Origin: Macropodus opercularis
Taxonomy: Eukaryota > Chordata > Actinopteri > Anabantiformes > Osphronemidae
DNA: 64,000 bases
Assembly (NCBI GenBank): GCA_030770545.1
Contig: CM061106.1
Coordinates: 17,071,001-17,135,000, forward strand
Reading direction: 5' to 3'
Shown here: in pieces, positions 42,234 to 53,429 of the stretch
How the letters are laid out: the number at the start of each line of letters is the position of its first letter
Numbering within the stretch: position 1 is the stretch's first letter
Notes under the pieces: generated by a model
Seen by the model: the letters and a program-made list of their open reading frames with translations, nothing else
What the model was told of the DNA's origin: nothing
The model's database searches: none
Program-made: the position numbers and the translations under genes

Positions 42234-42453
42234 CAGGTCTGCTCCTCGTCTCTTGGTGGCCACGCCCCCACGACAGGCTGTTATTAAAACAGCAATGGCC
42301 ATGAAACACGTGAGACACATTTTCTATCCACATCATCTGTACATTATTATAAACAATACATCACGAAGCAGACGATTGTGCAGCTTATATCAACTGATGG
42401 TCTGACCAGCTCTGCTCAGATGCAAGTTTCACTTCCTGCCTCACAGCTCACTA

Positions 42454-42454
<1 letters not shown>

Positions 42455-42486
<32 letters not shown>
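42455..42486. repeat. CA tract, left half of a split lectin-unit microsatellite
   Basis: The sequence to its left (gcctcacagctcactacaaa) is the lectin 3' flank. To its right, foreign sequence runs for about 12.9 kb until a second CA tract at 55425-55465, followed by the rest of the flank (ggcgttttcacactgcagct). Confidence 0.85.
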
Positions 42487-42488
<2 letters not shown>

Positions 42489-42489
42489 C

Positions 42490-43118
42490 TGTGTGCCTCT
42501 GCGGTATGTGAGGACAATTTCGCCAAACCAGTTTGGTGGTGGTTTACATGGACTATGGGTTTCTTTGGTCCTAGAGGTCCAGGAGTAAGACTAAAACGCT
42601 GTAAAAAATCTGAAAAAAATTTAGCTCACTTTAGAATGCAGATACACCCTACTGAACCCTCATACACATAAACCTGTGCCTACAGTGGTTTCAGAGGTCG
42701 ACTGAAGTATGTGGTTAATGAGGACAAGAGAAGGAATGTTAGGTCTTTAAAGGGACATGACGTCAGTTTGATTGGCGTCTCATTAGCATAAACACAAAGA
42801 CCCAACAAACCATAGTATTTCTCAAGCAGTATTTTAATTGTTAAAACAACTCTGCCCTTTAAATAAAATCCCACATGACAGCAAGTGAGATTATTAAAAT
42901 TAGGCAACAAAAAACCCCACAAAAATTCAAAAAACAGTAAACAGTGGGTTTCCAATTTTTTTGTTCAATGGGCCATCAAGCTTAAAAAGAATACTTAAAT
43001 GCTTAACAGCATATGAAGACTCAACATGCATAACTATGCATCACAAAAAAACCCCCAAACAAACAGTTTGACACTGAATGGCAACAGCCGTCACAATATT
43101 TGCAAATCAAAAGTATGA
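42490..43118 (-). other. 3' UTR and downstream flank of the SET-recombinase gene
   Basis: No AATAAA is seen on the minus strand. An ATTAAA variant lies at 42833-42838, about 280 bp after the stop. Near the left edge the word ggtatgtgaggac (42503-42515) has an inverted counterpart at 55343-55356. No coding sequence is seen. Confidence 0.45.
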
Positions 43119-43934
43119 TTATGGCATCTGTTTCTGAGAATTTCTTCTCATAGTTACCCCACGGTTTCTAACAAAGTCCCGTATGTTTTGGACAGTTCTT
43201 TGTTCCAGGACTGGGGCTTCTGCCTGCTTGCATTGGTGGCATTCAATTTTACTGGCAAGTTTTCCTTCACTTATATGGCTTTTGAAATGTCGCATCACAG
43301 CAGTGACCTCTGCTTTAGACCATGGTCTCTTTGGCTTTCTCATAGAGTTTAGTTCTTTAGCAGCATCCTTTTCTAAAAAAAAAAAAACGGAACACATTAA
43401 GGCAGGGTAATTAGGTGTGGGTATGTATTTCACTGCATTGTAGTGTACTTTTATAGTATAGCTTAAATGCTATTTACCTGTGCCTGAGTGGCATTAGACT
43501 AAATACTGTAATTATCGTAATTTTCCATTATAGGTTATAAGTTTTGCTAAATCTTAGTTTAGCATTTTCATTTATACGTATTTTTCATTCCAAAATTTGT
43601 ACGTGTTAGTAATGTAATCCTGTTACTTTTTGTGATGCAATAGAAAATAAAAGGTCCTTTACCTTTAGGGGCAGAGGAAGTATTTTCAGTTGTTGAGGAC
43701 ACTGATGTTTCTGTTAAAAACACAAAAACAAACCACATTATTTCAGTACTGGAAAAATTTGATATAAAATGATACACCATTACCTACCAATATCTCCGTC
43801 TTCACCATCCTGGTCTGTGAGTGTGGAGTCTCTTGGCTCACAAGGTCCACTCCCAGACAATGCTGACGCAGCTGTAGCGTCATCACCAGATTCGTCACTG
43901 ACATCGTTCTCTGCGTCACTTACCAAAATTTCAC
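43119..43934 (-). CDS. C-terminal exons: acidic linker and SANT-like basic domain
   Basis: Exons 43788-43934 (EILVSDAENDVSDESGDDAT), 43663-43710 (ETSVSSTTENTSSAPK) and 43119-43372 join in phase 1. The last encodes KRPWSKAEVTAVMRHFKSHI, ECHQCKQAEAPVL, QNIRDFVRNRG and stops at 43119-43121. A W-x5-V helix followed by a C-x2-C and a basic helix looks like a Myb/SANT-type DNA-binding unit. I recall similar tails on other fish zinc-finger/recombinase-like predicted proteins, which is an inference, not a search result. Confidence 0.75.
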
Positions 43935-46900
43935 CTGGGTAAACAATATTACAAATACATTCTTATCATAATCACATTTGTTCAACAAGCTAAATATACG
44001 ATCAGAAGTTATTTCTAACCATTTGTGTAAAATGTGCACAAACCTTCAATTTCAATTTCGTCTAGGGATTTCCCCTGCATCTTGGAAAGTTGTCCCTTTT
44101 CCATCGACAAAAGCAACTTTGAAATCTTTGCCAATTGTGTCGTTGGAACTGGCAATCTGTAGAAGTCCCGGTGAACACGAATGTCGTGACCCATGAAATC
44201 TGCAACCTGATCGAGTTCATTATTTTTTAAGTTAAGTACTTGTGACAGTGTAGCAACGTGCTTCCTGAGTTGAGTTGACCTGAGGTATTCGGGGTGTTTG
44301 GCTCCACACTGGTTTGCATGTATGCGCAAACAGTCCTGTCCCCTGTAGTGGCTCAGTGACTTGGGTCGTGCAAAGAGGAAAACATTTTTGTCATCAACAC
44401 AACATTCAGACCTAGTTTCAGTCAGTAGGGACAAAGCATCTATCATCTTTGGAGTCAACAGAACTGCAACTTTTCTTCCCTTTTTTCCCTTAATTTCAAG
44501 TCTGGTGAAGTACTTGCAGAGGCTCTGTTCCACCTTTGATAATCCCATTGCAACATCGTCATGGAGGTTTGTTTGATCTCTTTCAAAAAAGCACATTAGG
44601 CGCATTTTTGAAACTTCACCAGAACGTCTTCGATTGAACACAACAATTTGTGCAAGTGTAACTTTTGCGAGATTAGCATAGTTTTGTGGAGTGGCCCCCT
44701 CTTTAAGGTTGCAAAATGCGCTTTCTGATACTTTCTCCAGGTATTGATGAAGCTTTTGTACATCTTCAGTAAAAGGTAATGTTGAAGGTTTGTTGTACTT
44801 GGCATCACTCAGTGTATTCAGGGCACTGTGAGACACCAACTCTGACCATTTAGAATGGTACAACCTTTTAAATGTCTCAGTGGATTTGATCATGTTTTCA
44901 TCTTCTGCCATAAGTGCTCTGCAGTGGACGATTTCAGAGATTTTAATGAGGGAATGTCCCAATTTTAAAGCCAAGCTTGGTGTTTGATAGGAATGCATCT
45001 CTTCATCAAAACCTGACACTTTCTTAACACCTCGAATTACTGTTTGAAAGTTTGCTGGTCTAATAGCATCTTCAATGTTTTGAATGGAAGACTCTTTGCG
45101 CAGACACAACAACAAACGTCCCACTTCGCGAAGTTTCTGTCGCATGTACTCATATTTAGTTGTGTCTTGACCATGTCGGTTGAAGAGTGACTGGGCAAAC
45201 TGTAGAATGCAGACATCATTTCTAACCACTGATGTAACATCATCATCTCTCATAGCGCCAAGAAGTTTCCATAGTCCACTTGACAGTTTTTGAAATACTC
45301 CAGACTCCACAGCTGAAGCAAAACCCAATATTTTTTTTTTCCCAGTTAAACCATCAAATGAATCCTCCTTATCTGGTTTTTCTGGACATCTTCGAGCATG
45401 CCTCCAAAGCTCCTTGCGAATGTACAACCCTTTGCAGTACATGCAATGAATAAATTTTCCAATTGCAGGACTGGTCTTCGTTTTTCTTTTGACCTTCAGT
45501 GATCCACTTCCGCTCTGGAAAACTGCAGTGTTATGTTGGAAATTTCCCCTGTTTCGCAGTTTTTCTAGTTCTCGCTTGCGCACTTTTGACTTCTTCGGAA
45601 GAGAGAAAATGTGTTCGATTTCAGAATGTGTTTTGTGTGTTCTTAAGTGCCGGGCAATCTTTGTCTGTGGTTTACCACAAACGAAACAGTAATTAACGTT
45701 GCTTGAATTAACTGGTGTGGATGTAAAGATGTGCTTCTGTCCATGATTAAGCTCTTGATCAGAACTTGAATGCCATGATTTAGCAGCACTTGGGAAGACT
45801 TCATCTTCTGTGGTGCTCACATCTAGATTACTTGACGTTTGTTCACTCACAGAGGTCACTGCTTTTGTCTGATGTGGTATACTTTCTGATGGGCATGGAG
45901 AAGGAGGCATGCTCCCATCTGAGCCATCTTTTGATTCAGAGTCTGGAACGTAATCATCTTCAGATAAGCCCGGATCCTCATCTGTTGTGGTATTACCGTC
46001 TGACTGTGTATCATTATCATGTAGGTCATTGATGGATAATTGCAATTTCTGAAATGAGGAAAAACAGTATTTTAAAGCAAGTTATATTTCATTTAAATGT
46101 CAAAAGATGTTTCCCAAACTGTATGACAAACAAATGAACAACTTACATTTGGAATCAACTAACTGGATACTTACAAACAGGTCTTGATTTTCAAGTCGTC
46201 CAAGACAGGATTTGTGCCAGACTCCAGAACAAACTGTAAAACAAATTTTCATGAGCTGGCCATCAAACAGTTGTGTAAAGCTTGAACCTAGCCATGAAAA
46301 GTATAAATTGGAGGTACACGCACAGGAGAACTGGGTCTGGTTTCTTATTTTCTGAAAGCACAACTTTTACAATGTAGTAACTTCCTTTCACATTATGTAC
46401 TGAAAAAAAAAAAAAAAAAAAAGGCGCCCACCTTTACATTTGTAACCCAGCCATTTGAGGGAAGATACAGGTCCTACACACTGCACACACTTGTCCAAAG
46501 AGGATACGGTTGTGCACACTAGGCGATGTCTTTTACACTGCAAATCATAAAAACAGTCATACTGTATTATTCACAATTTTAACTAAACAAGGCTGTTTAT
46601 ATACACAATGTACAGATACATTAATCATTTCTTAATACAAAAAGTATTAAAAAGAATGCTTATGTTGAATAGATCTGATACTGAATTCCACTAGGTTTCT
46701 TCAATGTACACACAAAAACCAATGAAATTTGAGGTAGTCCTACACCTCTCCCCCTATAAATTGGTAAGCAGCCAAATTCATATTTGGGTGAATGTTCTGC
46801 ACCTTTTCAATGTCTTTGTGTGTGGATGCTGAAGCAGCAGAAACATCCAGCGGCATCTCCTTGTGGAGAGTCTGCAAAAAACAAATACTAGTTTTAGGTT

Positions 46901-49900
46901 AAGGTAATTCAACAATGTTCCTGTATTACGTACTGGCCAAGATCACGTCTACTGTGCACATTGCATTTAAGGTCAAAGCTCCAAATTCAATTGAGCCAAT
47001 AACCTGCTAAACATTGTACTTGTTCAAGTCACATCAAATGTTTTTGGAGGCATTCTTTGAAATCACAGACCTACCAAAGTCACATTATGCTGCTACAATA
47101 CCTACAGTCACGGGATGGACCTCACAAGACACATTTAGCTGTTTTTCCACACCCATACAAAAAGGCTATTTATTAAATCACTCCCTCTTGCAAATGTCCA
47201 ACACACCTGTCCCTACAGTCCACATTAGTCTGGTAGATCACCACACAGAGACCTGTCCCTACAGTCCACATTAGTCTGGTGGATCACCACACAGAGACCT
47301 GTCCCTACAGTCCACATTAGTCTGGTGGATCACCACACAGAGACCTGTCCCTACAGTCCACATTAGTCTGGTGGATCACCACACAGAGACCTGTCCCTAC
47401 AGTCCACATTAGTCTGGTGGATCACCACACAGAGACCTGTCCCTACAGTCCACATTAGTCTGGTGGATCACCACACAGAGACCTGTCCCTACAGTCCACA
47501 TTAGTCTGGTAGATCACCACACAGAGACCTGTCCCTACAGTCCACATTAGTCTGAAATGTGACGACCAGTACACACAGAAAACCAATAAAACTGTTTGAT
47601 AGTCAGTATTACATGATGATGTAAAGTGCCATCATGCAGGCATCACTTTAACTCCTTTACCTCCAGCACACTGCTCACTGGAGGAACTGCTTGACTCTCT
47701 TTTAGTTGTAGACCATCTGTTTCAGACACCGATGAGCATCCAGCCTGAAACAAAGAAAAAAGGAAACACGGTAAATACATGCAATAGACATAAGATTAAA
47801 AATAAATAAATAAATAAATACACTTTGACATTGCAATTCATAGGGGAAGAGATACAGTATTTTAGTTTGTCCTACACAAGCAGCCCAATTCATATTGGGG
47901 GGGGATGTTCTGCACCTTTTTAATGTCCTTGTGTGTGGATGCGGAGGCAGCAGAAAGATCCAGCGGCATCTCCTTATGGAGAGTCTGCAAAAAAAAAAAA
48001 AATTGTTTTAGGTGGGTACAAAAAAAAAAGCTATTTATCAAGTCTCACCCTCTTTCAAAAGTCCAACACACCTGTCCCTACAGTCCACATTAGTCTGAAA
48101 TGTGACGACCAGTACACACAGAAAACCAATAAAACTGTTTGATAGTCAGTATTACATGATGATGTAAAGTGCCATCATGCAGGCATCAGACTTGAACTTC
48201 TTTACCTTCAGCACACTGCTCACTGGAGGAACTGCTTGACTCTCTTTTAGTTGTAGACCATCTGTTTCAGACACCAATGAGCATCCAGCCTGAAACAAAG
48301 AAAATAGGAAACATGGTAAACGCATGCAATAGACATATTTAAGATTTAAGAAGCCACTTTAAAACACTGCATTTCTTCCCCTATGAATTGCAATGTCAGT
48401 TTGTCGTACACAAGCAGCCAATTTCATATTTGGGTGAATGTTCTGCACCTTTTCAATGTCTTTGTGTGTGGATGCTGAAGCAACAGAAACATCCAGCGGC
48501 ATCTCCTTGTGGAGAGTCTGCAAAAAACATAGTTTTAGGTTAAGGTAATTCAACAATGTTCCTGTATTACGTACTGGCCAAGATCACGTCTACTGTGCAC
48601 ATTGCATTTAAGGTCAAAGCTCCAAATTCTATTGAACCAATAACCTGCTAAACATTGTACTTGTTCAAGTCACATCAAATGTTTTTGGAGGCATTCTTTG
48701 AAATCACAGACCTACCAAAGTCACATTTTGCTGCTACAATACCTACAGTCACGGGATGGACCTCACAAGACACATTTAGCTGTTTTTCCACACCCATACA
48801 AAAAGGCTATTTATTATAATCACTCCCTCTTGCAAATGTCCAACACACCTGTCCCTACAGTCCACATTAGTCTGGTAGATCACCACACAGAGACCTGTCC
48901 CTACAGTCCACATTAGTCTGGTAGATCACCACACAGAGACCTGTCCCTACAGTCCACATTAGTCTGAAATGTGACGACCAGTACACATAGAAAACCAATA
49001 AAACTGTTTGATGGTTAGTATTACATGATGATGTAAAGTGCCATCATGCAGGCATCATTAACTTATTTACCTCCAGCACACTGCTCACTGGAGGAACTGC
49101 TTGACTCTCTTTTAGTTGTAGACCATCTGTTTCAGACTGGATGCTCATCGGTGTCTGAATTGGACGAAGAACAGAGGAAATACATGGTAAACGCATGCAA
49201 TAGATATATTTAAGATTTAAGAAGCCACTTTAAAACACTGCATTTCTTCCGCTATGAATTGCAATGTCAGTTTGTCGTACACAAGCAGCCAAATTCATAT
49301 TTGGGTGGATGTTCTGCACCTTTTCAATGTCCTTGTGTGTGGATGCTGAGACTGAAGCAGCAGAAACATCCAGCGGCATCTCCTTATGGAGAGTCTGCAA
49401 AAAACAACAAGACAAATCATAGTTTATACGTGAAGGTAATTCAACAATGTTCCTGTATTATGTACTGGCCAAGATCACGTCTACTGTGCACATTGCATTT
49501 AAAAAGGGAGTCAAAGCTCCAAATTCTATTGAGCCAATAACCTGCTAAACATTGTACTTGTTCAAGTCATATCAAATGTTTTTGGAGGCATTCTTTGAAA
49601 TCACAGACCTACCAAAGTCACATTTTGCTGCTACAATACCTACAGTCACGGGATGGACCTCACAAGACACATTTAGCTGTTTTTCCACACCCATACAAAA
49701 AGGCTATTTATTATAATCACTCCCTCTTGCAAATGTCCAACACACCTGTCCCTACAGTCCACATTAGTCTGAAATGTGACGACCAGTACACATAGAAAAC
49801 CAATAAAACTGTTTGATGGTTAGTATTACATGATGATGTAAAGTGCCATCATGCAGGTATCACTTTAACTCCTTTACCTCCAGCACACTGCTCACTGGAG

Positions 49901-52900
49901 GAACTGCTTGACTCTCTTTTAGTTGTAGACCATCTGTTTCAGACACCGATGAGCATCCAGCCTAAAACAGATGAACAGAGGAAACACAGGGTAAACGCAT
50001 GCAATAGACATATTTAAGATTTAAGAAGCCACTTTAAAACACTGCATTTCTTCCGCTATGAATTGCAATGTCAGTTTGTCGTACACAAGCAGCCAAATTC
50101 ATATTTGGGTGGATGTTCTGCACCTTTTCAATGTCCTTGTGTGTGGATGCTGAGACTGAAGCAGCAGAAACATCCAGCGGCATCTCCTTATGGAGAGTCT
50201 GCAAAAAACAACAAGACAGAAATCATAGTTTTTACGTGAATTCAACAATGTTCCTGTATTACGTACTGGCCAAGATCACGTCTACTGTGCACATTGCATT
50301 TAAGGTCAAAGCTCCAAATTCAAATGAACCAATAACCTGCTAAACATTGTACTTGTTCAAGTCATCAAATGTTTTTGGAGGCATTCTTTGAAATCACAGA
50401 CCTACCAAAGTCACATTTTGCTGCTAAAATACCTACAGTCACGGGATGGACCTCACAAGACACATTTAGCTGTTTTTCCACACCCACACAAAAAGGCTAT
50501 TTATTAAATCACTCCCTCTTGCAAAAGTCCAACACACCTGTCCCTACAGTCCACATTAGTCTGGTGGATCACCACACAGAGACCTGTCCCTACAGTCCAC
50601 ATTAGTCTGGTGGATCACCACACAGAGACCTGTCCCTACAGTCCACATTAGTCTGAAATGTGACGACCAGTACACATAGAAAACCAATAAAACTGTTTGA
50701 TGGTTAGTATTACATGATGATGTAAAGTGCCATCATGCAGGCATCACTTTAACTCCTTTACCTCCAGCACACTGCTCACTGGAGGAACTGCTTGACTCTC
50801 TTTTAGTTGTAGACCATCTGTTTCAGACACCGATGAGCATCCAGCCTAAAACAAAGAAAAAAGGAAACATGGTAAATACATGCAATAGACATATTTAAGA
50901 TTTAAAAAAAACAATCCACTTTGACATTGCAATTTATAGGGGAAGAGATGCAGTATTTTAGTTTGTCCTACACAAGCAGCCAAATTCATATTTGGGTGGA
51001 TGTTCTGCAGCTTTTCAATGTCCTTGTGTGTGGATGCTGAGACTGAAGCAGCAGAAACATCCAGCGGCATCTCCTTATGGAGAGTCTGCAAAAAACAACA
51101 AGACAGAAATCATAGTTTTTACGTGAAGGTAATTCAACAATGTTTCTGTATTATGTACTGGCCAAGATCACAACTACTGTGCACATTGCATTTAAAAAGG
51201 GAGTCAAAGCTCCAAATTCTATTGAACCAATAACCTGCTAAACATTGTACTTGTTCAAGTCACATCAAATGTTTTTGGAGGCATTCTTTGAAATCACAGA
51301 CCTACCAAAGTCACATTTTGCTGCTACAATACCTACAGTCACGGGATGGACCTCACAAGACACATTTAGCTGTTTTTCCACACCCATACAAAAAGGCTAT
51401 TTATTAAATCACTCCCTCTTGCAAATGTCCAACACACCTGTCCCTACAGTCCACATTAGTCTGGTAGATCACCACACAGAGACCTGTCCCTACAGTCCAC
51501 ATTAGTCTGGTAGATCACCACACAGAGACCTGTCCCTACAGTCCACATTAGTCTGGTAGATCACCACACAGAGACCTGTCCCTACAGTCCACATTAGTCT
51601 GGTGGATCACCACACAGAGACCTGTCCCTACAGTCCACATTAGTCTGAAATGTGACGACCAGTACACATAGAAAACCAATAAAACTGTTTGATGGTTAGT
51701 ATTACATGATGATGTAAAGTGCCATCATGCAGGCATCATTAACTTATTTACCTCCAGCACACTGCTCACTGGAGGAACTGCTTGACTCTCTTTTAGTTGT
51801 AGACCATCTGTTTCAGACTGGATGCTCATCGGTGTCTGAATTGGACGAAGAACAGAGGAAATACATGGTAAACGCATGCAATAGACATATTTAAGATTTA
51901 AGAAGCCACTTTAAAACACTGCATTTCTTCCGCTATGAATTGCAATGTCAGTTTGTCGTACACAAGCAACCTAGTTGATATTTGGGTGGATGTTCTGCAC
52001 CTTTTCAATGTCCTTGTGTGTGGATGCTGAGACTGAAGCAGCAGAAACACCCAGCGGCATCTCCTTATGGAGAGTCTGTAAAAAACAACAAGACAGAAAT
52101 CATAGTTTTTAGGTGAATTTCACAATGTTCCTGTATTACGTACTGGCCAAGATCACGTCTACTGTGCACATTGCATTTAAGGTCAAAGCTCCAAATTCTA
52201 TTGAGCCAATAACCTGCTAAACATTGTACTTGAAATCACAGACCTACCAAAGTCACATTATGCTGCTACAATACCTACAGTCACGGGATGGACCTCACAA
52301 GACACATTTAGCTGTTTTTCCACACCCATACAAAAAGGCTATTTATTATAATCACTCCCTCTTGCAAAAGTCCAACACACCTGTCCCTACAGTCCACATT
52401 AGTCTGAAATGTGACGACCAGTACACATAGAAAACCAATAAAACTGTTTGATGGTTAGTATTACATGATGATGTAAAGTGCCATCATGCAGGCATCACTT
52501 TAACTCATTTACCTCCAGCACACTGCTCACTGGAGGAACTGCTTGACTCTCTTTTAGTTGTAGACCATCTGTTTCAGACACCGATGAGCATCCAGCCTGA
52601 AACAAATGAACAGAGGAAACACAGGGTAAATGCATGCAATAGACATATTTAAGATTTAAGAAGCCACTTTAAACACCATGCCTCTCTTCTTGCTAAAATA
52701 CCTATATTCACATTTAGCCTAGGATAGACACAATTACACACATAGTGTATATGGCATATGTGCAGATTTTCACTTACATCATTTCTCCAAGGCCATTCAG
52801 AGTCACCATAATTGTAGGTAATTTCTTCTCCGGGATTTATTTCTCGAACAGCAAACAAGCATAAATGGGGTTTCCCTTGTATTGATATGTATTTTATCTT

Positions 52901-53414
52901 TGCATTTGGGTTAACATGATCATCATTGACAAGTCTGCCATAAGAGTCATCCTCTTTTGCTGCATCGATGCTGTAACAAAACCACAATTCTATAGCTCAA
53001 ACTATAAAATTCAATAATCTTTGTAAACAAATGTTGTTAATTGACTGTTAATTGATATAGAAACTTACCACCATAGTTTTCCATTAAATTTAAACTCAAA
53101 CATGAAAACTTTCAGGCGGTCATGGTACAGCCTTTGCCTTCGCTCACACTCTTGCTGGGTAATGAGTTCACCTCTGTATTCACAGATAAAGTCTCCATGT
53201 GTAAATGAGGTAGAAGCAAAAATGCCACGACCTAGTGGATACACAAATTAGAAATATTTGAAAAAAATATATTATATATGTACAAAGTAACAATAAGATT
53301 GAACTCACCTTTATAGGCATTTATGTATTGCACATGAAGCCCAGCTTTGTCACGTCCAGTCTGAGCATAGTATTTTGCATCGTCCATGGGATTATTCCGT
53401 CTTTTCCTCTTCAT
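43119..53414 (-). CDS. SET-domain / repeat / zinc-finger / tyrosine-recombinase fusion gene (23 exons)
   Basis: By eye I joined 23 exons, all with AG acceptors and, except one (51011-51085), GT donors; all phases agree, giving 4176 coding bases (1391 residues). Order: KMT5A-like SET (53414-52778), fourteen alternating symmetric exons (52596-46803), Cys/His-rich pair (46537-46175), a 2005-bp exon with two zinc fingers and a tyrosine recombinase (46048-44044), three C-terminal exons (43934-43119). The ATG at 53412-53414 has an in-frame TAA six bases upstream and an AG acceptor just before it, so 5' UTR exons are expected upstream. SET enzymes methylate histone lysines; tyrosine recombinases cut and rejoin DNA. 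The YR exon opens without ATG, which argues that it is normally spliced to the rest. It is either a Crypton-like mobile element with a captured SET gene or a host fusion gene. Function is unknown. Confidence 0.8.
44044..46048 (-). CDS. Tyrosine-recombinase exon with two N-terminal zinc fingers
   Basis: A single 2005-bp open exon. Counting from its second codon: an acidic Ser-rich start; finger 1 C120-C123-H133-H137 (CFVCGKPQTKIARHLRTH); finger 2 C201-C204-H216-C220; a helical region; then the recombinase. The first catalytic Arg lies in NRRRSGEVSKMRL (472-474). The Lys lies on a beta-hairpin (KGKKGRKVAVLLTP, about 520-525). The second Arg is in STQLRKHVATL (594). Then come MGH (His620) and the nucleophile Tyr629 in HRDFYRLP. 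Tyrosine recombinases and Cryptons share this R-K-R-H-Y order; in vertebrates related domains survive in KCTD1, QRICH1 and ZMYM genes. The set appears complete. A less likely reading is a stand-alone gene ending at TAG 44015-44017. Confidence 0.88.
46175..46537 (-). CDS. Cys/His-rich exons of the fusion gene
   Basis: Exons 46432-46537 and 46175-46233 join in phase 1 and encode CKRHRLVCTTVSSLDKCVQC, then LGYKCKVCSGVWHKSCL. The spacing of cysteines with a terminal H-x3-C suggests one zinc-binding module of RING/PHD-like type, but I cannot assign a family. It links the repeat exons (phase 0) to the recombinase exon (phase 0). An 18-A run lies in the intron at about 46403-46421. Confidence 0.7.
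47206..47553. repeat. 46-bp intronic minisatellite, 8 copies
   Basis: Unit starts at 47206, 47252, 47298, 47344, 47390, 47436, 47482 and 47528 (cctgtccctacagtccacat plus tagtctggtggatcaccaca plus cagaga). The equivalent intron position in the other units holds 3 (48848-48970), 1 (49747), 3 (50537-50655), 5 (51437-51647), and 1 copy (48070, 52380). Confidence 0.95.
51437..51647. repeat. 46-bp intronic minisatellite, 5 copies
   Basis: Same unit as 47206-47553, with starts 46 bp apart from 51437 to 51621. It is in the equivalent intron between exons B6 and A5. Confidence 0.92.
52778..53414 (-). CDS. SET-domain exons (KMT5A/SET8-like) of the fusion gene
   Basis: Exons 53309-53414, 53069-53231 and 52778-52970 make 154 codons. 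MKRKRRNNPMDDAKYYAQTG and VQYINAYKGRGIF match the start of the KMT5A SET region; then GDFICEYRGELI, KLWCIDAAKE, GRLVNDDHVNPN, GKPHLCLFAVREINPGEEIT and YNYGDSEWPW. KMT5A mono-methylates histone H4 Lys20 using S-adenosylmethionine. The catalytic-side YNYG Tyr is present. The usual NHS cofactor motif reads NDD here, so activity is uncertain. Unlike KMT5A there is no long N-terminal part. The third exon ends at N-D, phase 0, feeding the repeat exons. Confidence 0.85.
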
Positions 53415-53429
53415 ATCTTAACAATGTAG

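Larger units (their letters stand above)
46803..52596 (-). repeat. Seven tandem genomic units, each with exon A (84 bp) and exon B (75 or 69 bp)
   Basis: A exons: 52513-52596, 51752-51835, 50762-50845, 49878-49961, 49071-49154, 48206-48289, 47661-47744 (AGCSSVSETDGLQLKESQ..., 28 residues). B exons: 52001-52075, 51011-51085, 50124-50198, 49320-49394, 48449-48517, 47916-47984, 46803-46871 (TLHKEMPLDVSAAS...HKDIEK, 25 or 23 residues). Every exon is phase 0-0, so any number can be skipped or added without a frameshift. The introns are duplicated with them and stay nearly identical, which indicates recent expansion or gene conversion. The encoded chain is Ser/Glu-rich and probably disordered. Exon B at 51011 has lost its GT donor (CT). 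Confidence 0.88.

Noticed and set aside
44015..44043. Recombinase frame ending as a separate protein at 44015
   Set aside because: A donor (GAAG|GTTTGT) before the stop leads in phase to three further exons with a conserved-looking basic domain, so the stop is probably intronic. The unspliced alternative cannot be excluded.
47206..47553. 46-bp repeats as a CRISPR array
   Set aside because: The repeats are contiguous with no unique spacers, and the genome is eukaryotic. It is an intronic minisatellite.
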